A stretch of DNA of 7,350 nt from Chloroflexi bacterium RBG_16_72_14 (GCA_001797035.1 MGOE01000135.1:15332-22681), one strand, 5' to 3'; positions 1-6,137 are shown, numbered from the stretch's first letter. Program-made: numbers and translations. Notes: generated from the sequence alone by a model not told the origin.

Positions 1-558
1 CCACGGCCCGAGCGACCGGTCCAGCAGGTCCGCGGCCAGCTCCGCGAGGCGCGCCTCGAGGTCCGGCGCGGCCTCGTCCCCCGCCAGCGCGACGGCCGCC
101 TGGGCCACGATCGGGCCCGTGTCGAGCCCCTCGTCCATGCGCATCAGGGTGACGGCCGTGGACGGGTCACCAGCCAGGATCGTGGCCGGGATGGGCGAGG
201 CGCCGCGCCACCGGGGCAGGGCCGACGGGTGGAGGTTGAGCGCCCCGTGCGGCAGGCCGAGCAGCGGCGCCGGCACGATCTGGCCGTAGTCGGCGAGGAC
301 CGCGAGGTCCGGGCGCAGCGCGAGGACCGCGTCCACCGCCTCCGGCGCCCGGAGCCGGGCGGGCGTGAGCACGGGCGCCAGGCCCAGCCCGAGGGCCAGC
401 GACCCGATCGGCGTGGGCGTCGGGACCTGGCGTCGCCCGACCGGCCGCGGCGGCGCGGTGACGATCCCGACGAGCTCCACGGCGGGGTGGGCGGCGAGGC
501 GCCGGAAGGCCGGTGCGCCGAACACGCCGCTGCCCAGGAAGACCGTGCGGGCGCGCAC
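1..558 (-). CDS. fmt: Methionyl-tRNA formyltransferase, N-terminal part (runs off left edge)
   Basis: Transfers a formyl group from 10-formyl-tetrahydrofolate to Met-tRNA(fMet) in the cytoplasm, making the initiator tRNA. The first 186 residues are present; the family is about 310 long, so the rest of the catalytic domain and the C-terminal tRNA-binding domain lie outside. Residues 7-13 (FLGSGVF) open the Rossmann-like fold. Residues 107-119 read LNLHPSALPRWRG, the family signature. N108, H110 and D146 (in GLDTGPI) match the E. coli catalytic N106, H108 and D144. The tRNA-contacting loop at 34-46 keeps R42 but has APPRP where QPDRP is usual. I chose GTG at 558 because GGAGG lies 10 bases upstream and it leaves four residues before the conserved core. 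An in-frame GTG at 618-616 overlaps the def stop (GTGA) and would add 20 residues, but has no ribosome site. It follows def, as in many bacteria. Identity is certain; only the start is open. Confidence 0.96.
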   Translation of the reverse strand, partial: MRARTVFLGSGVFGAPAFRRLAAHPAVELVGIVTAPPRPVGRRQVPTPTPIGSLALGLGLAPVLTPARLRAPEAVDAVLALRPDLAVLADYGQIVPAPLLGLPHGALNLHPSALPRWRGASPIPATILAGDPSTAVTLMRMDEGLDTGPIVAQAAVALAGDEAAPDLEARLAELAADLLDRSLGPW

Positions 559-568
559 GCCGGCCTGC

Positions 569-573
569 CCTCC
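569..573 (-). promoter_or_regulatory. Shine-Dalgarno site for fmt
   Basis: The minus strand reads GGAGG here, 10 bases before GTG at 558. It decides the start in favour of 558 over the GTG at 618, which overlaps the def stop but has no purine-rich stretch before it. Confidence 0.55.
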
Positions 574-614
574 GAGGACCGAGGCCGCGCTCCGGAGGCC
601 ATCGGTCCGAGGAT

Positions 615-1136
615 TCACGCGAGCGCGCTCGTCGCCCCGCGGATCTCCGCGTCCTGCTCCTCGTCCTCGCCCTGCCCGACCGCGATCAGCTCGTCCATCG
701 AGTCCAGGTAGTCGATGTACAGCTTGCCGTCGAGATGGTCCAGCTCGTGCTGGAGCGCTCGGCCGAGGAGCCCCGAGCCCGAGACCTTGACCCTCTTGCC
801 AACGCGGTTCTGGGCGACCACCCAGACCTTCTCCCTGCGTGTCACGTAGGCGACGTAACCCGGGATCGACAGGCAGCCCTCGAGGTCGCGGTCCTCGCCG
901 TCGGCGCGCACGATCCTCGGGTTGACCAGCTCGTAGAGCCGGTTCTCGACCTCGATCACGCAGGCCCGGAGCGGCTCCCCCAGCTGCGGCGCGGCGAGGC
1001 CGACGCCCGGGGCGGCGCGCATCGTCGCCGCCAGGTCGTCGAGGAGCTCGTGGAGGACCTTGCCGAAGCTGTCCACGGTCTCCCCCCGGAGGCGGAGGCG
1101 CGGGTCGCCGAGGAGCACGATGGGTCGAACCGTCAT
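615..1136 (-). CDS. def: Peptide deformylase
   Basis: Removes the N-terminal formyl group from nascent proteins as they leave the ribosome; it is a metal-dependent (Fe2+/Zn2+) hydrolase. The 173 residues are a normal length. All three family motifs are intact: GVGLAAPQ at 44-51, EGCLS at 86-90 with metal ligand C88, and HELDH at 130-134 with ligands H130 and H134 and catalytic E131. The last 20 residues are acidic and probably a disordered tail (GEDEEQDAE). ATG at 1136 is the natural start because the protein begins with the usual RPIV-LLGDPRLR segment. No Shine-Dalgarno sequence precedes it; a TATACT box lies 6 bases upstream, so the message may be leaderless. It is followed directly by fmt, which reverses its reaction, so the two are probably cotranscribed. 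Upstream lies a hairpin that ends the preceding gene. Confidence 0.97.
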   Translation of the reverse strand: MTVRPIVLLGDPRLRLRGETVDSFGKVLHELLDDLAATMRAAPGVGLAAPQLGEPLRACVIEVENRLYELVNPRIVRADGEDRDLEGCLSIPGYVAYVTRREKVWVVAQNRVGKRVKVSGSGLLGRALQHELDHLDGKLYIDYLDSMDELIAVGQGEDEEQDAEIRGATSALA

Positions 1137-1142
1137 GGGCGG

Positions 1143-1148
1143 AGTATA
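1143..1148 (-). promoter_or_regulatory. Candidate -10 box of a leaderless def-fmt promoter
   Basis: The minus strand reads TATACT (5 of 6 to TATAAT) followed by CCGCCC and then the def ATG at 1136. Initiation 6-7 bases after the box would place the first transcribed base at or next to the A of ATG, and no Shine-Dalgarno sequence is present. No good -35 hexamer is seen at 16-18 bases (for example ACGGAG at 1166-1171). AT-rich hexamers are rare in this DNA, which strengthens the call. Confidence 0.55.
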
Positions 1149-1155
1149 CGGAACA

Positions 1156-1185
1156 ACCGCCCGGGCTCCGTGCGGGCCGGGCGGT
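1156..1185 (-). terminator. Hairpin terminator after the Ala-rich gene
   Basis: Perfect 9-base inverted repeat (1156-1164 with 1177-1185) around a 12-base loop. On the minus strand ACCGCCCGG pairs with CCGGGCGGT and is followed by the weak T-tract TTGTTCC. It starts 18 bases past the stop of the 1204-1629 gene and ends just before the def -10 box, so it would separate that gene from def-fmt. On the plus strand no T-run follows. Confidence 0.5.
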
Positions 1186-1203
1186 CGTCTCGTGCGGCGG
1201 GTG

Positions 1204-1629
1204 TCAGGCGCTCGTGGCCTCGTCGGCGGCCGTGTCGGCGGCCTCGGCGACGTCCTCGGCCGCCGTCTGGGCCGCCTCGGGAGCGGTGCCGTTGCCGTGC
1301 TCGCCCCGGAGCTCGGCGGCGACGGACTGGGCGCGCTCCGCGAAGCGCTGGCCGTAGTCGGTCGTCACCTCGGCCGCCTTCTGGGCGATCGGGCCGGCCT
1401 TCACCGCGGCGACGGCGGCGAGCTCGGCAGCCTTGGCGCCGACCTGCCTGGCCACCGGCGCGGCCTGGGTCGCAATGTCCTGGATCATGGCCTCGAGCTG
1501 CGTCAGCCACTCGCGTGCCCGTGCGTTGGCGGCGCCCTCGGTGCCCGCCTGCCGGGCATCGGGGATCGGCTCGTCGGCGAGCGACTCGCCGGCCAGCGGG
1601 GTCGTGTCGAGGTCGTTCGGCTCGGTCAT
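1204..1629 (-). CDS. Small Ala-rich helical protein of unknown function
   Basis: 141 residues; I do not recognise a family. Residues 1-32 are acidic and rich in Pro/Asp/Glu, probably disordered. Residues 34-109 form one long predicted amphipathic helical stretch with evenly spaced Ala, Lys, Arg, Glu and Gln (for example QLEAMIQDIATQAAPVARQV, then AKAAELAAVAAVKAGPIAQK). Residues 110-141 are an acidic Ala/Glu/Asp tail. There is no Cys, signal peptide or membrane span. The pattern resembles phasin-like, apolipoprotein-like or other coiled-coil surface-binding proteins, but that is composition, not homology. The frame is supported by high G/C at third positions and by AAGGAG seven bases before the ATG at 1629. 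A competing Arg-rich frame on the same strand lacks these. It lies between priA and def, with 110 bases before it and a hairpin after it, so it is probably a separate transcription unit. Confidence 0.75.
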   Translation of the reverse strand: MTEPNDLDTTPLAGESLADEPIPDARQAGTEGAANARAREWLTQLEAMIQDIATQAAPVARQVGAKAAELAAVAAVKAGPIAQKAAEVTTDYGQRFAERAQSVAAELRGEHGNGTAPEAAQTAAEDVAEAADTAADEATSA

Positions 1630-1636
1630 GGGGGTG

Positions 1637-1642
1637 CTCCTT
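1637..1642 (-). promoter_or_regulatory. Shine-Dalgarno site of the Ala-rich gene
   Basis: The minus strand reads AAGGAG, 7 bases before the ATG at 1629. This strong site is the main support that the small gene is translated in this frame. Confidence 0.7.
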
Positions 1643-1674
1643 CCGTGTCACGGCGTCTGGTTGCGTTCGCTGTC

Positions 1675-1680
1675 ATTGTC
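1675..1680 (-). promoter_or_regulatory. Weak candidate -10 box for the Ala-rich gene
   Basis: The minus strand reads GACAAT, 4 of 6 to TATAAT, about 45 bases before the ATG at 1629. The same hexamer precedes priA at 4341-4346. No convincing -35 is visible. The rest of the 1643-1739 gap shows only an imperfect GC hairpin at 1707-1728. Confidence 0.25.
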
Positions 1681-1739
1681 GTCGCAGCGTCGAATCCTGC
1701 ACGTGCCGGTCGTCCCGCCCGACGGCCGCCGATCAGGCC

Positions 1740-4334
1740 CTACAGCAGGCTCTCCGGATCGACGTCCACCGACCAGGGGGCCCCGGGCGGCGGGTCCAGC
1801 AGCGACACCGGGTCGGCGCCCCGAAGCACGAGGTTGTACCGCCAGCGCTCGCCCCGCCTCGCCACGTACGCCGGCGCGGGGCCGGCCACCACGATCCCCG
1901 ACCCCACCTCGACGGCCCGGGCGCGCAGGCGCTCGGCCATGGTGAGCCCCTCCCGCTCGGCCGCGTCGCGGTCCGGCAGGGCGACGGTGAGCTTGACCAG
2001 GCGGCCGAAGGGCGGCGACCCGAACCGCTCGCGAAGCGCCAGCTCCTCGTCGTAGAAGCGCGTGGCGTCACCCTCGACGACGGCCCGGATCGCGCGGTGC
2101 TCCGGGCGGTAGGTCTGGATGAACGCGATCCCCGGCCGCCCGCCGCGACCGGCGCGCCCGACGGCCTGGGCGAGGAGCTGGTACGTCCGCTCGGCGGCCC
2201 GCTCGTCGGGCAGGTTGAGCGCGACGTCCGCGGACACCACCCCGACCAGCGTCACCTCGGGGACGTCGAGGCCCTTGGCCACGAGGCTCGTCCCGACCAG
2301 GACGTCCAGGCGGCCGTCGGCGAAGGCGTCGAGCACCCGGTCCGCGGCGCCGCGCCGTTCCACGACGTCCCGGTCCAGCCGGCCTACGCGCAGCCGTGGA
2401 AAGCGCTCGCGCACCTCGCGCTCCACCCGCTCGGTCCCGCCGCCGAGGTACCGGATCCGGGGTGACCCGCAGCCCGGGCAGCGCGTCGCGGGCGGCCAGG
2501 CGCGGCCGCAGTGGTGGCAGCGCAGCGTGATGCCGGCCTGGTGGTAGACGAGCGGGCGGTCGCAGTCCGGGCACGCCTGGACGTGCCCGCAGTCGCGGCA
2601 CAGGACGACCGACGCGGTCCCTCGCCGGTTGATGACGAGGATCGCCCGGTCGCCGGCGCCACCGTCCAGCTCGGCCAGCGCGCCCGCCAGCGCGCCCGAG
2701 AGCAGGCCCCGGTTGCCGGCCGCCAGCTCCGCGCGCAGGTCCACCGCCGTCACCCGCGGCTCGGTCCCGGCCGGCCGGGTCGGCAGCACCGCGCGGCGGT
2801 ACCGGCCGGCCCGCGCGTGACCCACGCTCTCCACGGACGGCGTCGCACTGCCCAGGACCACGGCCGCGCCGGCGATCGCCGCCAGCTCGAGCGCGGCGTC
2901 GCGCGCCTGGAAGCGCGGCGTCCGGTCGCTCTTGTAGGCCGGGTCATGCTCCTCGTCCACGACGACCAGCCCGACGTCCTCGAGCGGCGCCAGGAGCGCG
3001 GTCCGGGTGCCCACCACGATGTCCGCGTCCCCGGCCCGGACGCGCCGCCACTCGTCGGCGCGCTCGCCCTCGCCCAGCCCGGAGTGCATCATCGCGATCC
3101 GCACCGGCAGCTCCGCCCGCAGCCGGTCGGTGATCGGCGTGGCGAGGGCGATCTCGGGCACCAGGAGGATCGCCCGTCGGCCGGCCGCGAGGCACGCGGC
3201 GAGCGCCTCCACGTAGATCGCGGTCTTGCCGCCGCCGGTGACCCCGTCGAGCAGGACGGGGGTGGGGTCGCGAGCCTCGAGGGCCGCGAGGACGAGCCCG
3301 ATGGCCGCCACCTGGTCGCCGGTCAGCGAGGCGCCGGGCGGCCGGGCGCCGCGCACCGGCGTTGGGCGTCCCGCCAGCGGGCGCCGTGGCCGCTCGCGCA
3401 CCTCCGCGCGGATCAGCCCGCGTCGCACGAGGCCGGCCAGCGCGCCCGCGCCATGCGCCTCCGCGAGGGGCGCGGCCGGGTGACCCGCGCCTCCCCCGGG
3501 CGCCGCCGGCGACGCCGGCGCGTGACCCGCGTCCCCCTCGACGGCCGCCGCCACCTCCGCCGGGCCCGCCATCTCATCGAGCGCGGCCCGCTGCCGGGGA
3601 CCGAGCGGGCGACCCGCAAGGCGCCCGCCCTCGCGCAGGACCCGGGCGGCGTCGAGTCCAGCGTCCGTCACCCACAGCCGCCGCTCGTAGCGCGGCCCGG
3701 TCGCCGCCCCGAGCAGGGTCCACGTCAGCTCCACCACCCCCTCGTCGCCCAGGGCGCGGAGCCGGCGCAGCAGCGCGGCCCGGCCCTCCGGGGTGGCGAG
3801 GTCCCGCACGGGCCGGGCCCGCCCGGCGAGCTCGTCGAGCAGGTCGAGGTCTGCGGGCATGAGGCCGGGCGCCTCCGCCCCAAGCCGAGCCTCTCCCGCC
3901 GGCGTGACCTCGGCGACCAGCTCCAGGCGTTCCAGCATCCCCGGCGGCAGCATGGCCCGGATGACCGTGGCCAGCGGGGCGAGGTAGCGCTCGGCGAGCC
4001 GGCCGGCGAACCGCAGCGAGAGCGGCGGCAGCAGCGGCCCGTCGGCATGGATCCGGGCGACGATCGGCCGCAGCTCCGCGGCCGCCGGCGCCGCCCCATC
4101 GAGGAGGACGGCCGGGACTGGCCGCCGCGTCCCCGCCGCGGACGCCGCCGTGTCCCCAACCACGATCCCGATCGCCTGCCGTCCGCCCCGCCCGAACGGC
4201 ACCAGCACGGGCTCGCCGGCCTCCACGTCCGCCAGCTCCGGGGGCACGAGGTAGGTGTAGGTGCGCGGTCCGGGCCCACCGGGGGCATCGACGGCCACCT
4301 CGACGATCGGACGCGGATCCGGGTCCTGGTGCAT
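1740..4334 (-). CDS. priA: Primosomal protein N' (PriA), replication restart helicase
   Basis: PriA recognises stalled or collapsed forks and reloads the replicative helicase; it is a superfamily 2 ATPase with 3'-5' DNA helicase activity. From ATG 4334 it is 864 residues (E. coli 732). In order: N-terminal 3'-end-binding domain (about 8-100), winged-helix region (about 155-250), Walker A GVTGGGKT at 364-371, DEEHD at 460-464, GSATP at 495-499, a zinc region with eight Cys in four CxxC pairs (579/582, 588/591, 606/609, 619/622), then KGLDVP at 687-692 and GRAGRG at 726-731. Both ATPase motifs are intact, unlike actinobacterial PriA homologues with degenerate ones. The extra length includes an Ala/Pro/Gly linker at about 256-296. 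An alternative GTG at 4361 adds nine residues. I prefer ATG 4334 because a -10-like GACAAT lies 6 bases before it, as for def; neither start has a ribosome site. It is divergent from the lipoprotein gene. Confidence 0.96.
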   Translation of the reverse strand: MHQDPDPRPIVEVAVDAPGGPGPRTYTYLVPPELADVEAGEPVLVPFGRGGRQAIGIVVGDTAASAAGTRRPVPAVLLDGAAPAAAELRPIVARIHADGPLLPPLSLRFAGRLAERYLAPLATVIRAMLPPGMLERLELVAEVTPAGEARLGAEAPGLMPADLDLLDELAGRARPVRDLATPEGRAALLRRLRALGDEGVVELTWTLLGAATGPRYERRLWVTDAGLDAARVLREGGRLAGRPLGPRQRAALDEMAGPAEVAAAVEGDAGHAPASPAAPGGGAGHPAAPLAEAHGAGALAGLVRRGLIRAEVRERPRRPLAGRPTPVRGARPPGASLTGDQVAAIGLVLAALEARDPTPVLLDGVTGGGKTAIYVEALAACLAAGRRAILLVPEIALATPITDRLRAELPVRIAMMHSGLGEGERADEWRRVRAGDADIVVGTRTALLAPLEDVGLVVVDEEHDPAYKSDRTPRFQARDAALELAAIAGAAVVLGSATPSVESVGHARAGRYRRAVLPTRPAGTEPRVTAVDLRAELAAGNRGLLSGALAGALAELDGGAGDRAILVINRRGTASVVLCRDCGHVQACPDCDRPLVYHQAGITLRCHHCGRAWPPATRCPGCGSPRIRYLGGGTERVEREVRERFPRLRVGRLDRDVVERRGAADRVLDAFADGRLDVLVGTSLVAKGLDVPEVTLVGVVSADVALNLPDERAAERTYQLLAQAVGRAGRGGRPGIAFIQTYRPEHRAIRAVVEGDATRFYDEELALRERFGSPPFGRLVKLTVALPDRDAAEREGLTMAERLRARAVEVGSGIVVAGPAPAYVARRGERWRYNLVLRGADPVSLLDPPPGAPWSVDVDPESLL

Positions 4335-4340
4335 GGCCCG

Positions 4341-4346
4341 ATTGTC
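4341..4346 (-). promoter_or_regulatory. Candidate -10 box of a leaderless priA promoter
   Basis: The minus strand reads GACAAT (4 of 6 to TATAAT), then CGGGCC, then ATG at 4334, the same 6-base gap seen before def. There is no Shine-Dalgarno sequence. The -35 region is poor (TCACCA at 4365-4370 with 18-base spacing) and overlaps a short palindrome GTGAGGCTCAC at 4367-4377 that could be an operator. Confidence 0.4.
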
Positions 4347-4411
4347 GCAGCGGGCCGTCACCCGTGGTGAGGCTCACGCGCCGGGCCGTAGAGCCCGCGC
4401 GCCGGCCAGTC

Positions 4412-4441
4412 TTCCCACCGGCACCTCCCGTGGCGCACAAT
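4412..4441 (+). promoter_or_regulatory. Candidate promoter of the lipoprotein gene
   Basis: TTCCCA at 4412-4417 (4 of 6 to TTGACA) and CACAAT at 4436-4441 (4 of 6 to TATAAT) are 18 bases apart. Transcription would start near 4448, leaving a leader of about 30 bases that contains the ribosome site. Both boxes are only partial matches. Confidence 0.35.
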
Positions 4442-4464
4442 CGGGCGCCTCCACGCCGGATCGC

Positions 4465-4471
4465 AGGAAGG
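4465..4471 (+). promoter_or_regulatory. Shine-Dalgarno site of the lipoprotein gene
   Basis: AGGAAGG lies 7 bases before ATG 4479. It fixes the start that gives an Arg-containing n-region and a complete lipoprotein signal peptide. Confidence 0.65.
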
Positions 4472-4478
4472 CACGGGA

Positions 4479-6044
4479 ATGGGGCGCAGGGGCGGCATCG
4501 CAGGCGGCGCACGGTCCGCGGTCCGGGTCGCGCTGATCATGCTGGTCGGGGCCCTCGTCGCCGCCTGCGCGACGGTCGAGTCATCCGGCTCGCCGGGGGT
4601 CGCGACGGGGTCGGGGTCACCGGACGCCAGCTCGCCTGCCGCGGCCACCCCATCGGCGATGCCGCCGGATCCGAGCCCGTCCCCGCGCGCCACCCCGTCC
4701 GCCCGCCCGTCCGACCCCCCGCCGGACCTGTCCGCCCGCCCGCTGGTATGGCTGGCGCCGCTGCCGCTCCTGCCCACCGGGCCGGGTCGCGAGTTCACGG
4801 GCTCGCCGGACTTCATGCGCCTGTTCGCGCCGGGCGCCGACTGGGGTGCAGCCGACGGCGTGCGGGTGCTCAAGCTGTACGGCGAGTGGGTCGCCTACGC
4901 GGCCACCGACGCCGAGCTGGCGGCCGTCGTCCGGTCGCAGCGCGAGGCCGGGCGGGCCATCGCGGTCGAGATGGGGCCGCTCGATCCCGACGGCTGCGGG
5001 AACGGCGTGGAGGGGTTCGCGGGTCTCGACGAGGCGCGCCGCATCGCCGCCCGGATCGCCGCGGCCGGCGGTCGGATTGACCTCGTCGCCATGGACGAGC
5101 CGTGGTTCTACGGCCACGTGTACGCCGGGCCGGGGGCCTGCCGCTGGCCGCTGGACAGGATCGCGCGTGGCGTGGCCGCGTTCGAGGCGGTGATGCGCGA
5201 GACCTTCCCCCGCGTCGTCGTCGGGGACACCGAGGCGCTCCCCCGCGACGTGGATCCCGCGGGGCTGCTGGCGTGGCTCGATGCCTACCGGGTCGAGACG
5301 GGCCGGCCCCTGCCGTTCGTCCATCTCGACCTGGACTTCGGGCGGGTCGGCTGGCCCGCGATGGTCGCCGACCTCGACCGCCGGGCCGGCGCGCGCGACG
5401 TGGACCTCGGGCTGATCCTGTTCGGCGATCCGTCGGACCCCGACGACGAGGCGTGGTTCGCCACGCTCGCGCAGCGGCTGATCGCGATCGGCGACACGGC
5501 CCCGGATCATCTCCTGTTCCAGAGCTGGCAGGACCGGCCGGACCGCGTCCTGCCCGCCGACGATACATCGACCTGGACGGGCGTTGTCGGCCGGTACCTC
5601 GCCGATCCCGCGGGCCTCGCCGAGCTCCTGCCCCCGCCCAACCTCGCGGCCGGCGCCGCGGCTCGCGCCTCCTCGTCGCTGGCCGGCGCGCGTCCCGGCC
5701 TGGCCGTGGACGGTGACCCGGCGACGACGTGGAGCTCAGGGACCGGCCCGCCGGCATGGATCGAGATCGACCTGGGCCGCGGCCGGACCGTCGGTCTCGT
5801 CCGCCTCCGCATCGCCCAGTTCCCGGAGGGGCGCACGGTCCATCGGCTGTTGGGTCGTGGTCCGGGCACCGGGGGCCGGTGGGTGACGCTCGCGGTTCTC
5901 CGGGGCCGGACGGGCGACGCCGAGGTGCTCGAATGGCGGCCGGACACGGCGCGGACGGGGCTGCGCTGGCTGCGGGTGGAGACGACCGAGAGCCCGTCGT
6001 GGGTCGCGTGGCGGGAGATCGAGGTCCTGGGGCCGGAGCGCTGA
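4479..6044 (+). CDS. Secreted lipoprotein with barrel-like domain and C-terminal discoidin (F5/8 type C) domain
   Basis: 521 residues. Residues 1-30 are a lipoprotein signal peptide: Arg-rich start, hydrophobic VALIMLVGALVAAC, predicted lipidated C30. Residues 31-86 are a Ser/Pro/Gly/Ala linker. Residues 88-350 show eight strand-like segments in the order expected of a TIM barrel (near 88, 128, 160, 200, 245, 279, 308 and 344). Acidic residues sit at strand ends: E164, D206-E207 in AMDEPWFYG, D250/E252, D284/D286 and D317. DEP at strand 4 recalls the NEP acid/base motif of clan A glycoside hydrolases, with Asp for Asn. C173 and C221 could pair. Residues 388-519 fit an F5/8 type C or CBM32-like domain: AVDGDPATTWSSG, WIEIDLGRGRTVGLVRLR and a closing REIEVLG. 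I infer a membrane-anchored, carbohydrate-binding and possibly hydrolysing protein; substrate and activity are not shown. It runs opposite to all other genes here and is convergent with gmk. Confidence 0.9.
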   Translation: MGRRGGIAGGARSAVRVALIMLVGALVAACATVESSGSPGVATGSGSPDASSPAAATPSAMPPDPSPSPRATPSARPSDPPPDLSARPLVWLAPLPLLPTGPGREFTGSPDFMRLFAPGADWGAADGVRVLKLYGEWVAYAATDAELAAVVRSQREAGRAIAVEMGPLDPDGCGNGVEGFAGLDEARRIAARIAAAGGRIDLVAMDEPWFYGHVYAGPGACRWPLDRIARGVAAFEAVMRETFPRVVVGDTEALPRDVDPAGLLAWLDAYRVETGRPLPFVHLDLDFGRVGWPAMVADLDRRAGARDVDLGLILFGDPSDPDDEAWFATLAQRLIAIGDTAPDHLLFQSWQDRPDRVLPADDTSTWTGVVGRYLADPAGLAELLPPPNLAAGAAARASSSLAGARPGLAVDGDPATTWSSGTGPPAWIEIDLGRGRTVGLVRLRIAQFPEGRTVHRLLGRGPGTGGRWVTLAVLRGRTGDAEVLEWRPDTARTGLRWLRVETTESPSWVAWREIEVLGPER

Positions 6045-6047
6045 GAG

Positions 6048-6075
6048 GAGGCCGGCGACCCGGCCGAGGCCGGCG
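6048..6075. repeat. Short direct repeat after the lipoprotein gene
   Basis: GAGGCCGGCG occurs at 6048-6057 and again at 6066-6075. GGCCGG at 6050-6055 can also pair with CCGGCC at 6060-6065 around a 4-base loop. It starts 3 bases past the lipoprotein stop. No T-run follows, so a terminator role is uncertain. Confidence 0.35.
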
Positions 6076-6120
6076 GGGGTCAGCCGTGCAATCGGTCGGT
6101 CGCGGCGCAGCCGGTCGCCG

Positions 6121-6137
6121 GTGCGGCCCGGCCGCAC
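6121..6137. terminator. Candidate bidirectional hairpin between convergent genes
   Basis: GTGCGGC at 6121-6127 pairs perfectly with GCCGCAC at 6131-6137 around a 3-base loop. It lies 3 bases past the gmk stop and about 77 bases past the lipoprotein stop, in the 96-base gap between convergent genes. No T-tract is present on either strand, so it is only a plausible terminator. Confidence 0.35.

Larger units (their letters stand above)
4336..4446. repeat. Perfect 10-base inverted repeat spanning the priA/lipoprotein divergent region
   Basis: GCCCGATTGT at 4336-4345 is the exact reverse complement of ACAATCGGGC at 4437-4446; the arms are 91 bases apart. Each arm faces outward toward its own gene and contains the ACAAT proposed as that gene's -10 box. 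The copies may be two similar promoter cores or half-sites of a shared regulator. Confidence 0.5.

Noticed and set aside
620..631. 12-base palindrome CGAGCGCGCTCG at the end of def
   Set aside because: It is built from common GC-rich codons inside the coding region and shows no regulatory context.
1133..1651. Arg-rich 172-residue frame overlapping the Ala-rich gene
   Set aside because: Its extreme Arg/Gly content indicates a shifted frame; the 1204-1629 frame has the ribosome site, better third-position GC and a coherent helical pattern.
1707..1728. Hairpin after priA as a terminator
   Set aside because: The 8-base arms contain a mismatch and no T-run follows on the minus strand; it is too weak to call.
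513..2465. 650-residue open frame on the plus strand across fmt, def and priA
   Set aside because: Arg/Pro/Gly/Ala-rich, no recognisable domain, and antisense to three certain genes; such frames arise because stop codons are rare at high GC.
2511..4370. 619-residue open frame on the plus strand opposite priA
   Set aside because: Composition is Arg/Gly/Ala/Pro with many His, typical of the complement of a GC-rich gene; it is fully inside priA and has no family motif.
4550..4740. Possible repeat tract in the lipoprotein linker
   Set aside because: The Ser/Pro/Gly/Ala codons recur but no fixed repeat unit is seen; it is ordinary low-complexity linker sequence.
4617..5510. 297-residue open frame on the minus strand opposite the lipoprotein gene
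   Set aside because: No domain, shadow of the lipoprotein gene, whose frame has a signal peptide, a ribosome site and a clear discoidin domain.
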